64,000 nt of DNA. It comes from Pseudomonadales bacterium. Its GTDB lineage: Bacteria > Pseudomonadota > Gammaproteobacteria > Pseudomonadales > UBA7434. The translations under genes were made by a program, and so were the position numbers. This document shows, one piece after another, positions 15,034-24,246 of the stretch; the first letter of the stretch is position 1; the number at the start of each line of letters is the position of its first letter. The stretch is from assembly GCA_028223755.1 (NCBI GenBank), contig JAOIUY010000001.1, forward strand, positions 129,306 through 193,305, in the 5' to 3' direction. The notes beneath the pieces were generated by a model. It made no database searches. It worked only from the letters and a program-made list of their open reading frames with translations, and was not told the origin of the DNA.

Positions 15034-15062
15034 ATTCTACACGTAAGCGCCTTTGTGAACAA
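15034..15062 (-). promoter_or_regulatory. Likely sigma-70 promoter of gltBD
   Basis: Minus strand: a -35-like TTGTTC at 15057-15062, a 17-base spacer and a -10-like TAGAAT at 15034-15039, about 98 bases before the gltB start. The resulting leader contains a GCCGA/TCGGC stem around a T-rich loop. Hexamer matches are moderate for -35 and good for -10; transcription start is not shown by sequence. Confidence 0.45.
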
Positions 15063-15158
15063 TTACACATTTCAAGCGCTGTCGCACGCATTTCTAGGGT
15101 AGCAAAACCCATGACACGCACAAAATAAGAAAAATGACTTATTAGAGGGGCAAAACGA

Positions 15159-16862
15159 CTACTGATCGGCGGCTATTGCCGCACTAAAACGCCGAATATC
15201 AGCTTGAATACTAGCAATATTTCGCGGCCAAGGGCGTAAACGCTGCAAGCCCTCTGGCAGTTGTTCAATACTCAATTTAGCAGCGGCGCGCCCCTTATAA
15301 GGCCCATTGACCACTACATACCAAGGCCGGCCATTGTAGCGGGTCTCGTAATAAAGAAGGTCTGCCTCACCAAAATACTGGTCTACCAGCTGCTTAGCGC
15401 GTTTCGCGTTGTGCGTACCAAAAATCTGTAAGGCATAGCCCACATCTGGCCATACCATCAGGCGTTTATGCGCCGCATTCACTTTATCTACACTCTGAGG
15501 TGCTACAGTAGCATCAGACACCTCTGCAGAGTTACTTGTCTGTGTAACGTCGCTTTCCGCTATAACATTGCTTTCAGCTATAACATTACTGGCCGCCATA
15601 ACGACACTAGCTGGCATATCAGCCAACTGCGTATCGCTGACTATCGATTCATTATCAGCGGATTGATCAGCTTTAGCCTCATCAACTGCTGTTTTTTCAA
15701 CTTTCACGTCATTAACTATCGCTTTATCAACAGCATTGCTAGCTAAAGCATCCAACGCCGCCCTTACCTGATGAGCTGTTTTGGTATCAGCTGCATCGTC
15801 GATATCAGGGTTTACCTCTGTAGTCATGTCCGCAGCATTAACGTCGCGACCATTGATATAACCGCTTGCCGCCGGCGCCAATATAATCGGTTCAGGCTCA
15901 GCAACTACAGCAACATCTTTTTCGTGCCTCCACCCTATTACGATTAGGATCGTTAAAAAGATCAATGCCAACATATGCGGGAGCGGAAAAGGCTGACGTT
16001 CAGCTTTGACACTATCCATCCCCGCCATCAACATACTTCGCGCCACCGAGTGAAGCTGGGTCAAACTACCCTGGCTGCGATAACTGAGCGCTTGCAGTTG
16101 CATATGGGTTAATGGGAATTCACCGCCGTAACCGACTGCATCTAGTCGATACTTAACATAGGCGCTGACATCATGCTGATCAAAAACAGGAAGCTCTATA
16201 CGGTTTAGTAAAAGATCATTCTTCTCTGCTGCCGATTCAAGCATAGCTGTAGCAGACTGCTCGCCGATAAATAAGACGCCCAAACCACCATCAGTATATG
16301 CAAGTAATTCAAATAAAATGTTAACCACTTCGGTGGGTAAATCTTGAATGTTGTCGATGCAAAGAAAAGACTGTCGCTCACTTTCGGCATTATCTTTAAA
16401 ATAGGCCAAAAGCTGTTGAGTAATGGCCGTAAAATCCGCCGCGTCATCTAGCATCGAGTCCAAACCAAAGCCGCTAGCAATCGCCATAAAAAATTGGCTC
16501 GGCGTCACCATTAATACCGCCGGCACAACAGCGACATCAACATCATTTTCTAGCTCACTGATCAACGCTTTTAACGTTGTCGTTTTACCGCAGCCAATAT
16601 GACCAGTTAAAAATACTGGCGTACTACCGTAACGCGAATAGTGCAGCAGTGATTCGACCGCCTCTTTACGCCCACCACCGGCAAAGAACAAACCGCGGGC
16701 GCCCACATCTGAAAATGGGTCGCGCTCAAAGCGATAATTAACGAGATATTGCTGAAACTGCTCTTGGCTTTTAGCGCCTAGCCCGGTGCTTCCACTCGCA
16801 GGCGCGCCATCAGGCAAAACCTGACCTCGATGATTAAATTGTTCTGATTGCTTGTCTGACAT
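15159..16862 (-). CDS. damX: DamX-like division protein: AAA ATPase domain, transmembrane helix and SPOR domain
   Basis: The N-terminal half (about residues 35-290) is an ExeA/AAA_22-type ATPase with Walker A GHIGCGKTT and Walker B FLCIDN. A single transmembrane helix follows (LALIFLTILIVIGW, near 300). After a 130-residue Ala/Asp/Val/Ser-rich periplasmic linker comes a C-terminal SPOR domain (YALQIFGTHNAKRAKQL...YVVVNGPYKGRAAAK). SPOR domains bind denuded peptidoglycan at the septum. Fusion of the ATPase to SPOR and the position between aroB and gltB match DamX in many gammaproteobacteria. The linker holds the short repeat SNVIAESNVIAESDV. The start is ATG 16862; an in-frame TTG at 16868 adds two residues. 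It begins 8 bases after the aroB stop codon, suggesting coupled expression. Confidence 0.88.
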   Translation of the reverse strand: MSDKQSEQFNHRGQVLPDGAPASGSTGLGAKSQEQFQQYLVNYRFERDPFSDVGARGLFFAGGGRKEAVESLLHYSRYGSTPVFLTGHIGCGKTTTLKALISELENDVDVAVVPAVLMVTPSQFFMAIASGFGLDSMLDDAADFTAITQQLLAYFKDNAESERQSFLCIDNIQDLPTEVVNILFELLAYTDGGLGVLFIGEQSATAMLESAAEKNDLLLNRIELPVFDQHDVSAYVKYRLDAVGYGGEFPLTHMQLQALSYRSQGSLTQLHSVARSMLMAGMDSVKAERQPFPLPHMLALIFLTILIVIGWRHEKDVAVVAEPEPIILAPAASGYINGRDVNAADMTTEVNPDIDDAADTKTAHQVRAALDALASNAVDKAIVNDVKVEKTAVDEAKADQSADNESIVSDTQLADMPASVVMAASNVIAESNVIAESDVTQTSNSAEVSDATVAPQSVDKVNAAHKRLMVWPDVGYALQIFGTHNAKRAKQLVDQYFGEADLLYYETRYNGRPWYVVVNGPYKGRAAAKLSIEQLPEGLQRLRPWPRNIASIQADIRRFSAAIAADQ

Positions 16863-16870
16863 AGTCAACG

Positions 16871-17998
16871 TTACGCCGTGCGGTTTAAGTAATCATTCAG
16901 CGTTTGCTTAAGTATTTCAATGCCCACATCATCTGCGATAAAAGCATCGCCAATGGCGCGTAGCAACACTAAACGCAGCTGCCCATTGAGTACTTTTTTA
17001 TCCATACCCATTAATTCAATCATACCGTCAGCATCCGGCAATCCTGCAGGTGGGTTAATTGGCAAGCCAGCAGCCTCAATCAACGCCTCACCACGCTGCA
17101 CATCCGACTCAGCTAGCAGACCTAAACGGCGGGACAAATCGAGAGCCATCAACATACCAAAACCAACCGCCTCACCATGTAGCCAAACTTTGTATTGAGT
17201 CGCCGTCTCAATGGCATGACCAAAAGTATGACCCAAATTAAGAATGGCACGGATACCACCCTCACGCTCATCCGCAGCAACTACTTTCGCTTTATTCTCA
17301 CAAGAACGAGCAATCGCGTACTGCAGCGCCTCACTATCGCGGCGCATCAACTTATCGATATTTTTTTCTAACCAAACAAAAAAATCATCATCACAAATCA
17401 GGCCGTATTTAATAACTTCTGCTAATCCCGCCTGAAATTCGCGCGGCGGCAAAGTCGATAGCGTTTGCGTATCAATTAACACGGCTACTGGCTGATGAAA
17501 CGCACCAATCATATTTTTGCCACGAGGGTGATTGATGCCCGTTTTGCCACCGACCGAGGAATCGACCTGCGCTAGTAATGTTGTAGGAATTTGAACAAAT
17601 TTAACTCCGCGCTGATAACTCGCCGCCGCAAAACCTGTCATATCGCCAACTACGCCGCCGCCTAAGGCCACCAATGTTGTCGAACGATTGTGGCGCTTGT
17701 CCATCAAGGCATCAAAAATCATTTCTATAGTCGCCATCTGCTTATATTGCTCGCCGTCAGGCAGAACAATACTATCTTTTGCACCACCATCTTTAGCCTC
17801 GCCACCTTCAGCCCCAAGGGCGCTTGTCAGCGCATCCAAATACAGCGGCGCGATCGTCTCATTAGAGACCAATAAAACCTGCCCATCACCAATATGCTGT
17901 CGCAGCAGTGCTGCATCAGCCAAAATGCCTGAACCGATAATAATCGGGTAGCTGCGCTCCCCTAAATCAACCGTGAGATGAATCGTATCTAATGCCAT
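16871..17998 (-). CDS. aroB: 3-dehydroquinate synthase
   Basis: AroB converts DAHP to 3-dehydroquinate, the second shikimate-pathway step, using NAD and a divalent metal. The NAD-binding [16 protein letters not shown] segment, [19 protein letters not shown], the metal-binding [11 protein letters not shown] and the [10 protein letters not shown] motif are all intact. A small Glu/Asp/Gly-rich insertion ([14 protein letters not shown], around residues 62-76) is longer than usual and probably sits on a surface loop. The gene follows aroK, but across an unusually wide spacer with hairpins. Confidence 0.96.
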   Translation of the reverse strand: MALDTIHLTVDLGERSYPIIIGSGILADAALLRQHIGDGQVLLVSNETIAPLYLDALTSALGAEGGEAKDGGAKDSIVLPDGEQYKQMATIEMIFDALMDKRHNRSTTLVALGGGVVGDMTGFAAASYQRGVKFVQIPTTLLAQVDSSVGGKTGINHPRGKNMIGAFHQPVAVLIDTQTLSTLPPREFQAGLAEVIKYGLICDDDFFVWLEKNIDKLMRRDSEALQYAIARSCENKAKVVAADEREGGIRAILNLGHTFGHAIETATQYKVWLHGEAVGFGMLMALDLSRRLGLLAESDVQRGEALIEAAGLPINPPAGLPDADGMIELMGMDKKVLNGQLRLVLLRAIGDAFIADDVGIEILKQTLNDYLNRTA

Positions 17999-18070
17999 AA
18001 ATATGAGGTTCTATCGTTTAAAAAATGTTCGAAAAGAGTGCTGAAAAAGGGCCGCAGCCATAGCGGTAGT

Positions 18071-18097
18071 CGCCAAATAACAGCCCAGAATTTGGCG
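18071..18097 (-). other. Perfect 8-bp inverted repeat in the aroK-aroB spacer
   Basis: CGCCAAAT at 18071-18078 and ATTTGGCG at 18090-18097 pair perfectly around an 11-base loop, about 75 bases before the aroB start. There is no T-run on the aroB side, so it is not a classical terminator; an operator or a 5' leader structure are the alternatives. Confidence 0.4.
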
Positions 18098-18195
18098 AAG
18101 GAATTTTAACACAAATTAAGCGCTGGCCGATTCATGATAAGCACGCATTAATGCGGCTGCAAGCACCCAAAGGCTAATCAATTGAGATGAATTTG

Positions 18196-18214
18196 AGCCT
18201 AAAGCAATTAGGCT
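18196..18214 (-). other. Perfect 7-bp hairpin downstream of aroK
   Basis: AGCCTAA at 18196-18202 pairs with TTAGGCT at 18208-18214 around a 5-base loop, about 50 bases past the aroK stop codon on the minus strand. The tail after it (CAAATTCATC) is only weakly T-rich, so a terminator is possible but not strong. With the second hairpin nearer aroB it makes the 267-base spacer unusually structured. Confidence 0.4.
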
Positions 18215-18265
18215 GTGCAGAAGTTGATCTGATGAGTGACAAAAACCCAGCACTAACGATTTTTG

Positions 18266-18796
18266 TTATTCGGACTGCAAAATCTCGTTAACCGCTTTAG
18301 CAATAGCAGAGGCAGTAGCGCGGGGACTTTTATTATCTGTTGGAAAGACGCTCTTCGCTACCTCTCGGTAAAGCGGCTCCCGAATCACCATTAAATCGGT
18401 TAACACGGTTTTAGGATCACCCTTATTGAGCAGCGGGCGAGATCGGTCTTTACCGGTGCGCGTTAACTGCTGCTTGACCGTTGCATGTAAGTAAACAGCC
18501 ACGCCATGCTCTTTGAGCAGCGCACGATTATCGTCACGCATAATGATACCGCCGCCCGTCGCAATAACTGCCGGTGACGACTGACAAATATCATCTAACA
18601 CCTTATGCTCTCTGAGACGAAAACCTTCCTCTCCCTCTACGTCAAAGATCCAAGGAATGTTAGCGCCGCAGCGCTCTTCAATTTCATGGTCAGTATCGAT
18701 AAAAGGCAGAGACAACTCGGTCGCCAAGTGGCGACCGATGGTAGTTTTCCCGGCACCCATAGGGCCGACTAAAAAGATTTTTTTAAGCGATGTCAT
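18266..18796 (-). CDS. aroK: Shikimate kinase
   Basis: AroK phosphorylates shikimate with ATP. The P-loop [11 protein letters not shown], the shikimate-binding [18 protein letters not shown] and the [16 protein letters not shown] segment are intact, and the lid arginine lies in GKDRSRPLL. Length 176 is typical. It lies about 95 bases downstream of pilQ on the same strand, the widespread pilMNOPQ-aroK-aroB order. Confidence 0.96.
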   Translation of the reverse strand: MTSLKKIFLVGPMGAGKTTIGRHLATELSLPFIDTDHEIEERCGANIPWIFDVEGEEGFRLREHKVLDDICQSSPAVIATGGGIIMRDDNRALLKEHGVAVYLHATVKQQLTRTGKDRSRPLLNKGDPKTVLTDLMVIREPLYREVAKSVFPTDNKSPRATASAIAKAVNEILQSE

Positions 18797-18891
18797 TCTG
18801 ATTCATTATTAAAAGTGGATAGGCTTAAGCAAATCCATTTATATCACAGCAATGAAAATAACGGTACTAAAGATAGACCTAACACCCGCAA

Positions 18892-21138
18892 TTAGTCTAA
18901 TACACGATCAGTGAGTATTCTCGGCGTAATAAAAATTAACAATTCATTCTTCTCATTGCCTACAATCGTTCGCTTAAACAATCGGCCAAGCACTGGAATA
19001 TCACCGAGCAGAGGCACTTTGGTCTCTTGCTCTAATTCACTTTCTCGGAACACACCACCTAATACAATCGTTTTACCATTATCGACTAGTGCCTGTGTAC
19101 GAATTTCATTTTTCAAAATAATCGGTACTTGAGAATTGTTTTCACCAAAGACAAAATCTTCACTTCGCGAATCCTGAGTAATAACCAAGTCCAAAATCAA
19201 TCGATTATCAGGCGTAATGCTTGGCGTCACTTTTAAGCTCAATACAGCTTCTCTGAACTTAATTGTTGATCGACCACTCGCAGATGACTCTACATAGGGA
19301 ATTTCTTCACCAGTCTTAATCTCGGCTTCTTGTTTATCACCCGTAATGACCCTTGGTTGAGAAACTACTTCACCACGCCCCTCGGCAGCAATTGCACTCA
19401 GCTCGGCATTTAAAGCAAAATTATCGCTAAGAAAACCAACCGCAATAGATTGTGGCTGACCAATTGAATCACTAATACCTAGGTCGACAAAGTTGGCATC
19501 TGGAAATTGAATCGAACCATTGCCATTGGCAAAATCAAAAATACTTGTGAGCTCATCATCGTCCGCGCCCACTTCATTTAATAAAGAATCGAGACTACCC
19601 GTAATACCGAAACGGTCGCCATTACCCTGCTCCGCAGCACCACCGCCCCATTGCACACCCACTTGTTGATCAAAGTTATCCGTTGCCACAACAATACGCG
19701 CCTCTACCAATACTTGTCTTAGTGGCACATCGATATTAGCAATCAAGCGGCGAAACTCTTCGATCTTATCAGCAGTATCCGTAATCAAAAGCGCATTGGT
19801 TCGCTCATCAACAACGACTCTTCCTCGCGGTGATAAAATACTTCCCGTTGAACCCGCACCAACATCTTCGCCTTCGTCAGTTTCTTCACTATCAAATAGC
19901 TTAAATAATTCACGCGCACTGGCGTAGCGAATACGGATAAACTCAGTTTGTAGTGGTGCTAATTCTTGTAACTGTTTAATGGTTTCAATTTCTTGACGCT
20001 CACGTTCAGTAATTTCTGCCGCTGGCGCAACCATCAATACATTACCAATCTGACGCTTATCGAGACCCTTCGTCTTTAAGATCAACTCTAACGCTTGATC
20101 CCATGGGACATCTTGCAAACGTAACGTTATGCTGCCATCAACCGAATCGCTAGTAACCAAATTCAATTCCGTAAAGTCGGCAATTAACTGCAGTACCGAA
20201 CGAACTTTAATATCTTGGAAATTAAGTGATAACTTTTCTCCGGTATAAGCAAACGCTCTCTTTTGCTCTTCGACTTCTTGCGATGTCAACGGACGAACGC
20301 TTAACACATAAACATTGTCGGTTTGATAAGCCAAGTAATCATATTCACCTTGTGGAGCAATGGTGATACTTGCATCAGTACCTGATTGCTCAACATCAAA
20401 TGCGCTTACCGGTGTTGCAAAGTCAGTGACATCATAATGACGACGAAGCTGACTTGGCACCGAGGCATCGGACATTTCTATGCGAATTTTTTGACCTTCA
20501 AAACGCACATCAACATCAACCTGATCATCCGACAATTCAATAACCACATTACCTTCACCGGACTCACCACGCTGAAAATCAATATGTGTAATACCCACTT
20601 TATAATCATTCTGCTCAACAACCTGCTGACCAATCGCAGGCTCGGCATCTTTATAAGGATCCAGCACCTCGATGTTGCCTACTTCAATTAATAATGCGTT
20701 GCCATCGACTGTTGTCACATACGGTGACAACTCGACCAAATTAATAACCACACGCGTTCTATCTTGCGCCTCTAACACCACAACGCTTTGGGCGTTACCA
20801 TAAGATAGCGTATATTTTTTCTGCGACAATGCACTTTGAACGCCCTGTAAATCCAGTGCAATTCGAGCAGGTTTTTCTATATTGTATGCAGCAGGCTCAG
20901 GTGGTACATCATCAAATTCCATTTTTATTTGAAATTTTCCACCCGGTGCAGAGTTAAAACTAATATCCTGCAATTCAACAGCTAACACCGACACCGTCAA
21001 CACAGAGGCAATAACACCGCTTACCACCAACTTAATAAACCTAAATACTGTTGCGGCCATTATTAAGCCTTGGGGAGAGTTCCACCTTGAATGGTTTATC
21101 ATCGTACTCGCCTTCGTAATTAAATGTTTGAAAAGCAT
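18892..21138 (-). CDS. pilQ: Type IV pilus secretin PilQ
   Basis: PilQ forms the outer-membrane pore through which the pilus passes. The order is a signal peptide, two AMIN-type domains (LQDISFNSAPGGKFQIKMEF; ITHIDFQRGESGEGN), an STN-like N0 domain (LSLNFQDIKVRSVLQLIADF) and an N1/KH domain. The C-terminal secretin domain follows, with EEIPYVESSASG and LVDNGKTIVLGGVFRE. It ends with the typical PLLGDIPVLGRLFK and LLIFITPRI motifs. Its ATG overlaps the pilP stop by one base (TAATG). The long N-terminus suggests that translation may start later, at one of the methionines at residues 13 or 27, nearer the signal peptide. It is the last gene of pilMNOPQ. Confidence 0.95.
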   Translation of the reverse strand: MLFKHLITKASTMINHSRWNSPQGLIMAATVFRFIKLVVSGVIASVLTVSVLAVELQDISFNSAPGGKFQIKMEFDDVPPEPAAYNIEKPARIALDLQGVQSALSQKKYTLSYGNAQSVVVLEAQDRTRVVINLVELSPYVTTVDGNALLIEVGNIEVLDPYKDAEPAIGQQVVEQNDYKVGITHIDFQRGESGEGNVVIELSDDQVDVDVRFEGQKIRIEMSDASVPSQLRRHYDVTDFATPVSAFDVEQSGTDASITIAPQGEYDYLAYQTDNVYVLSVRPLTSQEVEEQKRAFAYTGEKLSLNFQDIKVRSVLQLIADFTELNLVTSDSVDGSITLRLQDVPWDQALELILKTKGLDKRQIGNVLMVAPAAEITERERQEIETIKQLQELAPLQTEFIRIRYASARELFKLFDSEETDEGEDVGAGSTGSILSPRGRVVVDERTNALLITDTADKIEEFRRLIANIDVPLRQVLVEARIVVATDNFDQQVGVQWGGGAAEQGNGDRFGITGSLDSLLNEVGADDDELTSIFDFANGNGSIQFPDANFVDLGISDSIGQPQSIAVGFLSDNFALNAELSAIAAEGRGEVVSQPRVITGDKQEAEIKTGEEIPYVESSASGRSTIKFREAVLSLKVTPSITPDNRLILDLVITQDSRSEDFVFGENNSQVPIILKNEIRTQALVDNGKTIVLGGVFRESELEQETKVPLLGDIPVLGRLFKRTIVGNEKNELLIFITPRILTDRVLD

Positions 21139-21668
21139 TAGCTATCTTCCTTCAATTTCAATGTTCTTGGCCGCTCTATCCAAGAGTCAGGTCCATTAGC
21201 AATAATTTCAATTAACGCAATAGAGTCATGTCGTATCTCAACAATTCGTCCGTGATTTTTGCCTAGATAATTTCCGTTTAATACCTGATGGACTGAACCA
21301 CCACCATCATCAACTAACGCCCATACCGTGCCGCGCTGTTCGAGTGTTCCCACCATAGAAATAGCTTCGATATTAAATCCTTCGAGTAATTCTTTAGCGC
21401 GACGCTGATTAGGTTTAACATCGCTGGACATTGACAAACTTGCGATTTCTCGAATTTTTACCGGTACCTCAAAAGGCGACCGCATAGCGGCTGCGTTATA
21501 ACGAAAAGCTTGGTATGTTTTAAAAATAGGAATAGGTGCAATCACACCCTGCGGCTGAGCTCGCACCTGCGCCATAAAATCATCTAGGTCGGTATACTCT
21601 GAAGAAGAGCAACCTGCCAATAAAAAAATCAGCGCTAATGAATGTAGTAAGGGCAAATTCACCTTCAT
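21138..21668 (-). CDS. pilP: Type IV pilus lipoprotein PilP
   Basis: A lipoprotein signal peptide with the lipobox LLAGCSSS is followed by a disordered stretch and a small beta-domain (MVGTLEQRGTVWALVDDGGGSVHQVLNGNYLG), typical of PilP. It links the inner-membrane PilMNO complex to the PilQ secretin. The ATG overlaps the pilO stop by four bases (ATGA) and its own stop overlaps the pilQ start. Length 176 is normal. Confidence 0.93.
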   Translation of the reverse strand: MKVNLPLLHSLALIFLLAGCSSSEYTDLDDFMAQVRAQPQGVIAPIPIFKTYQAFRYNAAAMRSPFEVPVKIREIASLSMSSDVKPNQRRAKELLEGFNIEAISMVGTLEQRGTVWALVDDGGGSVHQVLNGNYLGKNHGRIVEIRHDSIALIEIIANGPDSWIERPRTLKLKEDS

Positions 21669-22306
21669 TGCTCACCCTCATCTTTATAACGATAAGTTTT
21701 TGCGAGAATCTTCATAGCCATAACACCGGGACGCTCTTCAATGGGTAAAATCTCAAAGTTATGTAACGTAACAATTCTAGGCAAACCAGAAATACCACTA
21801 ACGAATGCACCAAGGTCGTGATATGAACCCGTAACATCAATATTAATAGGTAATTCAATATAAAATTCTTGCGCCAACTCGGGCTGCAATTCAATACTCT
21901 GAAACTCAAGGCCGTTATCAACACCGGTGGCAGTAATATCCTCTAACAAACCAGGGACTTCTGTATCGGATGGCAGTTGACTAACCAGTGCGCCGAATAT
22001 CTGTTCCATTTCATCCATTTGCTTTCGCAGCGCATCAAGGTTGGCCGCTTCAAAAGCTTTTTGCTTAAACTCTGTTTTGAGTAATTCCTCTTTAGCCTGC
22101 GCCGACTTGAGCTGATCAACTTGTGACTGGGTAAAAAAGCTATACCCAAGCACTAGGCATAAGCCCAAAACGGCAACTAGAATAAATACCTTTACGACAC
22201 TCGGCCAAGAGCCGGGGTTTTCCCAATCCAGCTGATCTATTTCAACTTCTGATACAGCTGCTCTCCAGTCGCTAAATTTTTCTGATAGCGTATTTGCAAA
22301 TGACAT
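21665..22306 (-). CDS. pilO: Type IV pilus inner-membrane protein PilO
   Basis: A short cytoplasmic N-terminus, one transmembrane helix (VFILVAVLGLCLVLGYSFF), a periplasmic coiled coil and a ferredoxin-like domain (FYIELPINIDVTGSYHDLGA) match PilO. It pairs with PilN to form the alignment complex. It starts 2 bases after pilN ends and overlaps pilP by 4 bases, so translation is coupled through the operon. Confidence 0.94.
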   Translation of the reverse strand: MSFANTLSEKFSDWRAAVSEVEIDQLDWENPGSWPSVVKVFILVAVLGLCLVLGYSFFTQSQVDQLKSAQAKEELLKTEFKQKAFEAANLDALRKQMDEMEQIFGALVSQLPSDTEVPGLLEDITATGVDNGLEFQSIELQPELAQEFYIELPINIDVTGSYHDLGAFVSGISGLPRIVTLHNFEILPIEERPGVMAMKILAKTYRYKDEGEQ

Positions 22307-22308
22307 GG

Positions 22309-22880
22309 CTACTTACTCCCTTCAGCGTCAGCAATGGATGTTGCTGTTGCTAGCGTAACGGCCAAGCTAAAGTTATTGGCTTGCTCGCCAAATGCAGGAT
22401 TAGCAACCACTGCTGTTAAATTGGGATCGGCAAACCAATTCGAACCATCAAGTCGGCGCATTAAATTAGACACGCGATTATTTGATTCAGCAGTACCATC
22501 AATAGTGAGGCGCTGGTCTTCGCGCTGTAAACGCTGGTAGTAAACGCCGTCTGGAAGTGTGCGAACGAACTGATCAAAAATACGAACAATAACTGGTCGA
22601 TTACCTTGCAGGCCTTGGATAATGTTCATGCGACCAATCAACTGCTCTCGCTTTGATTTAAGTGCGTCAATCTCTCGCACTTCTTCATTCAATGAATCAA
22701 TATTCTTTTGCATATAAGCATTACGATTATTCTGCGCATCAATCTCGCCGTTTATTGCAAAATAAACCGCACCAATTAATAAACCTGCAGCTATTACAAC
22801 TGAACCGAGGTTGCCCAAAAACTCTTGCTTTAACTGCTCTCTTCTCGCCTCACGCCATGGCAGTAAATTAATCTTGGCCA

Positions 22881-22881
<1 letters not shown>
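22309..22881 (-). CDS. pilN: Type IV pilus inner-membrane protein PilN
   Basis: The N-terminus MAKINLLPWREARREQ carries the INLLPWR motif that docks into PilM. It is followed by a transmembrane helix (VVIAAGLLIGAVYFAI), a coiled coil and a ferredoxin-like periplasmic domain. The ATG overlaps the pilM stop by one base. Length 190 is normal. Confidence 0.95.

Positions 22882-24246
<1,365 letters not shown>

Noticed and set aside
15530..15740. Direct repeats in the DamX-like linker considered as a mobile or CRISPR-like repeat
   Set aside because: Short, degenerate and in frame, encoding a disordered Ala/Asp/Ser-rich linker; no spacer pattern.
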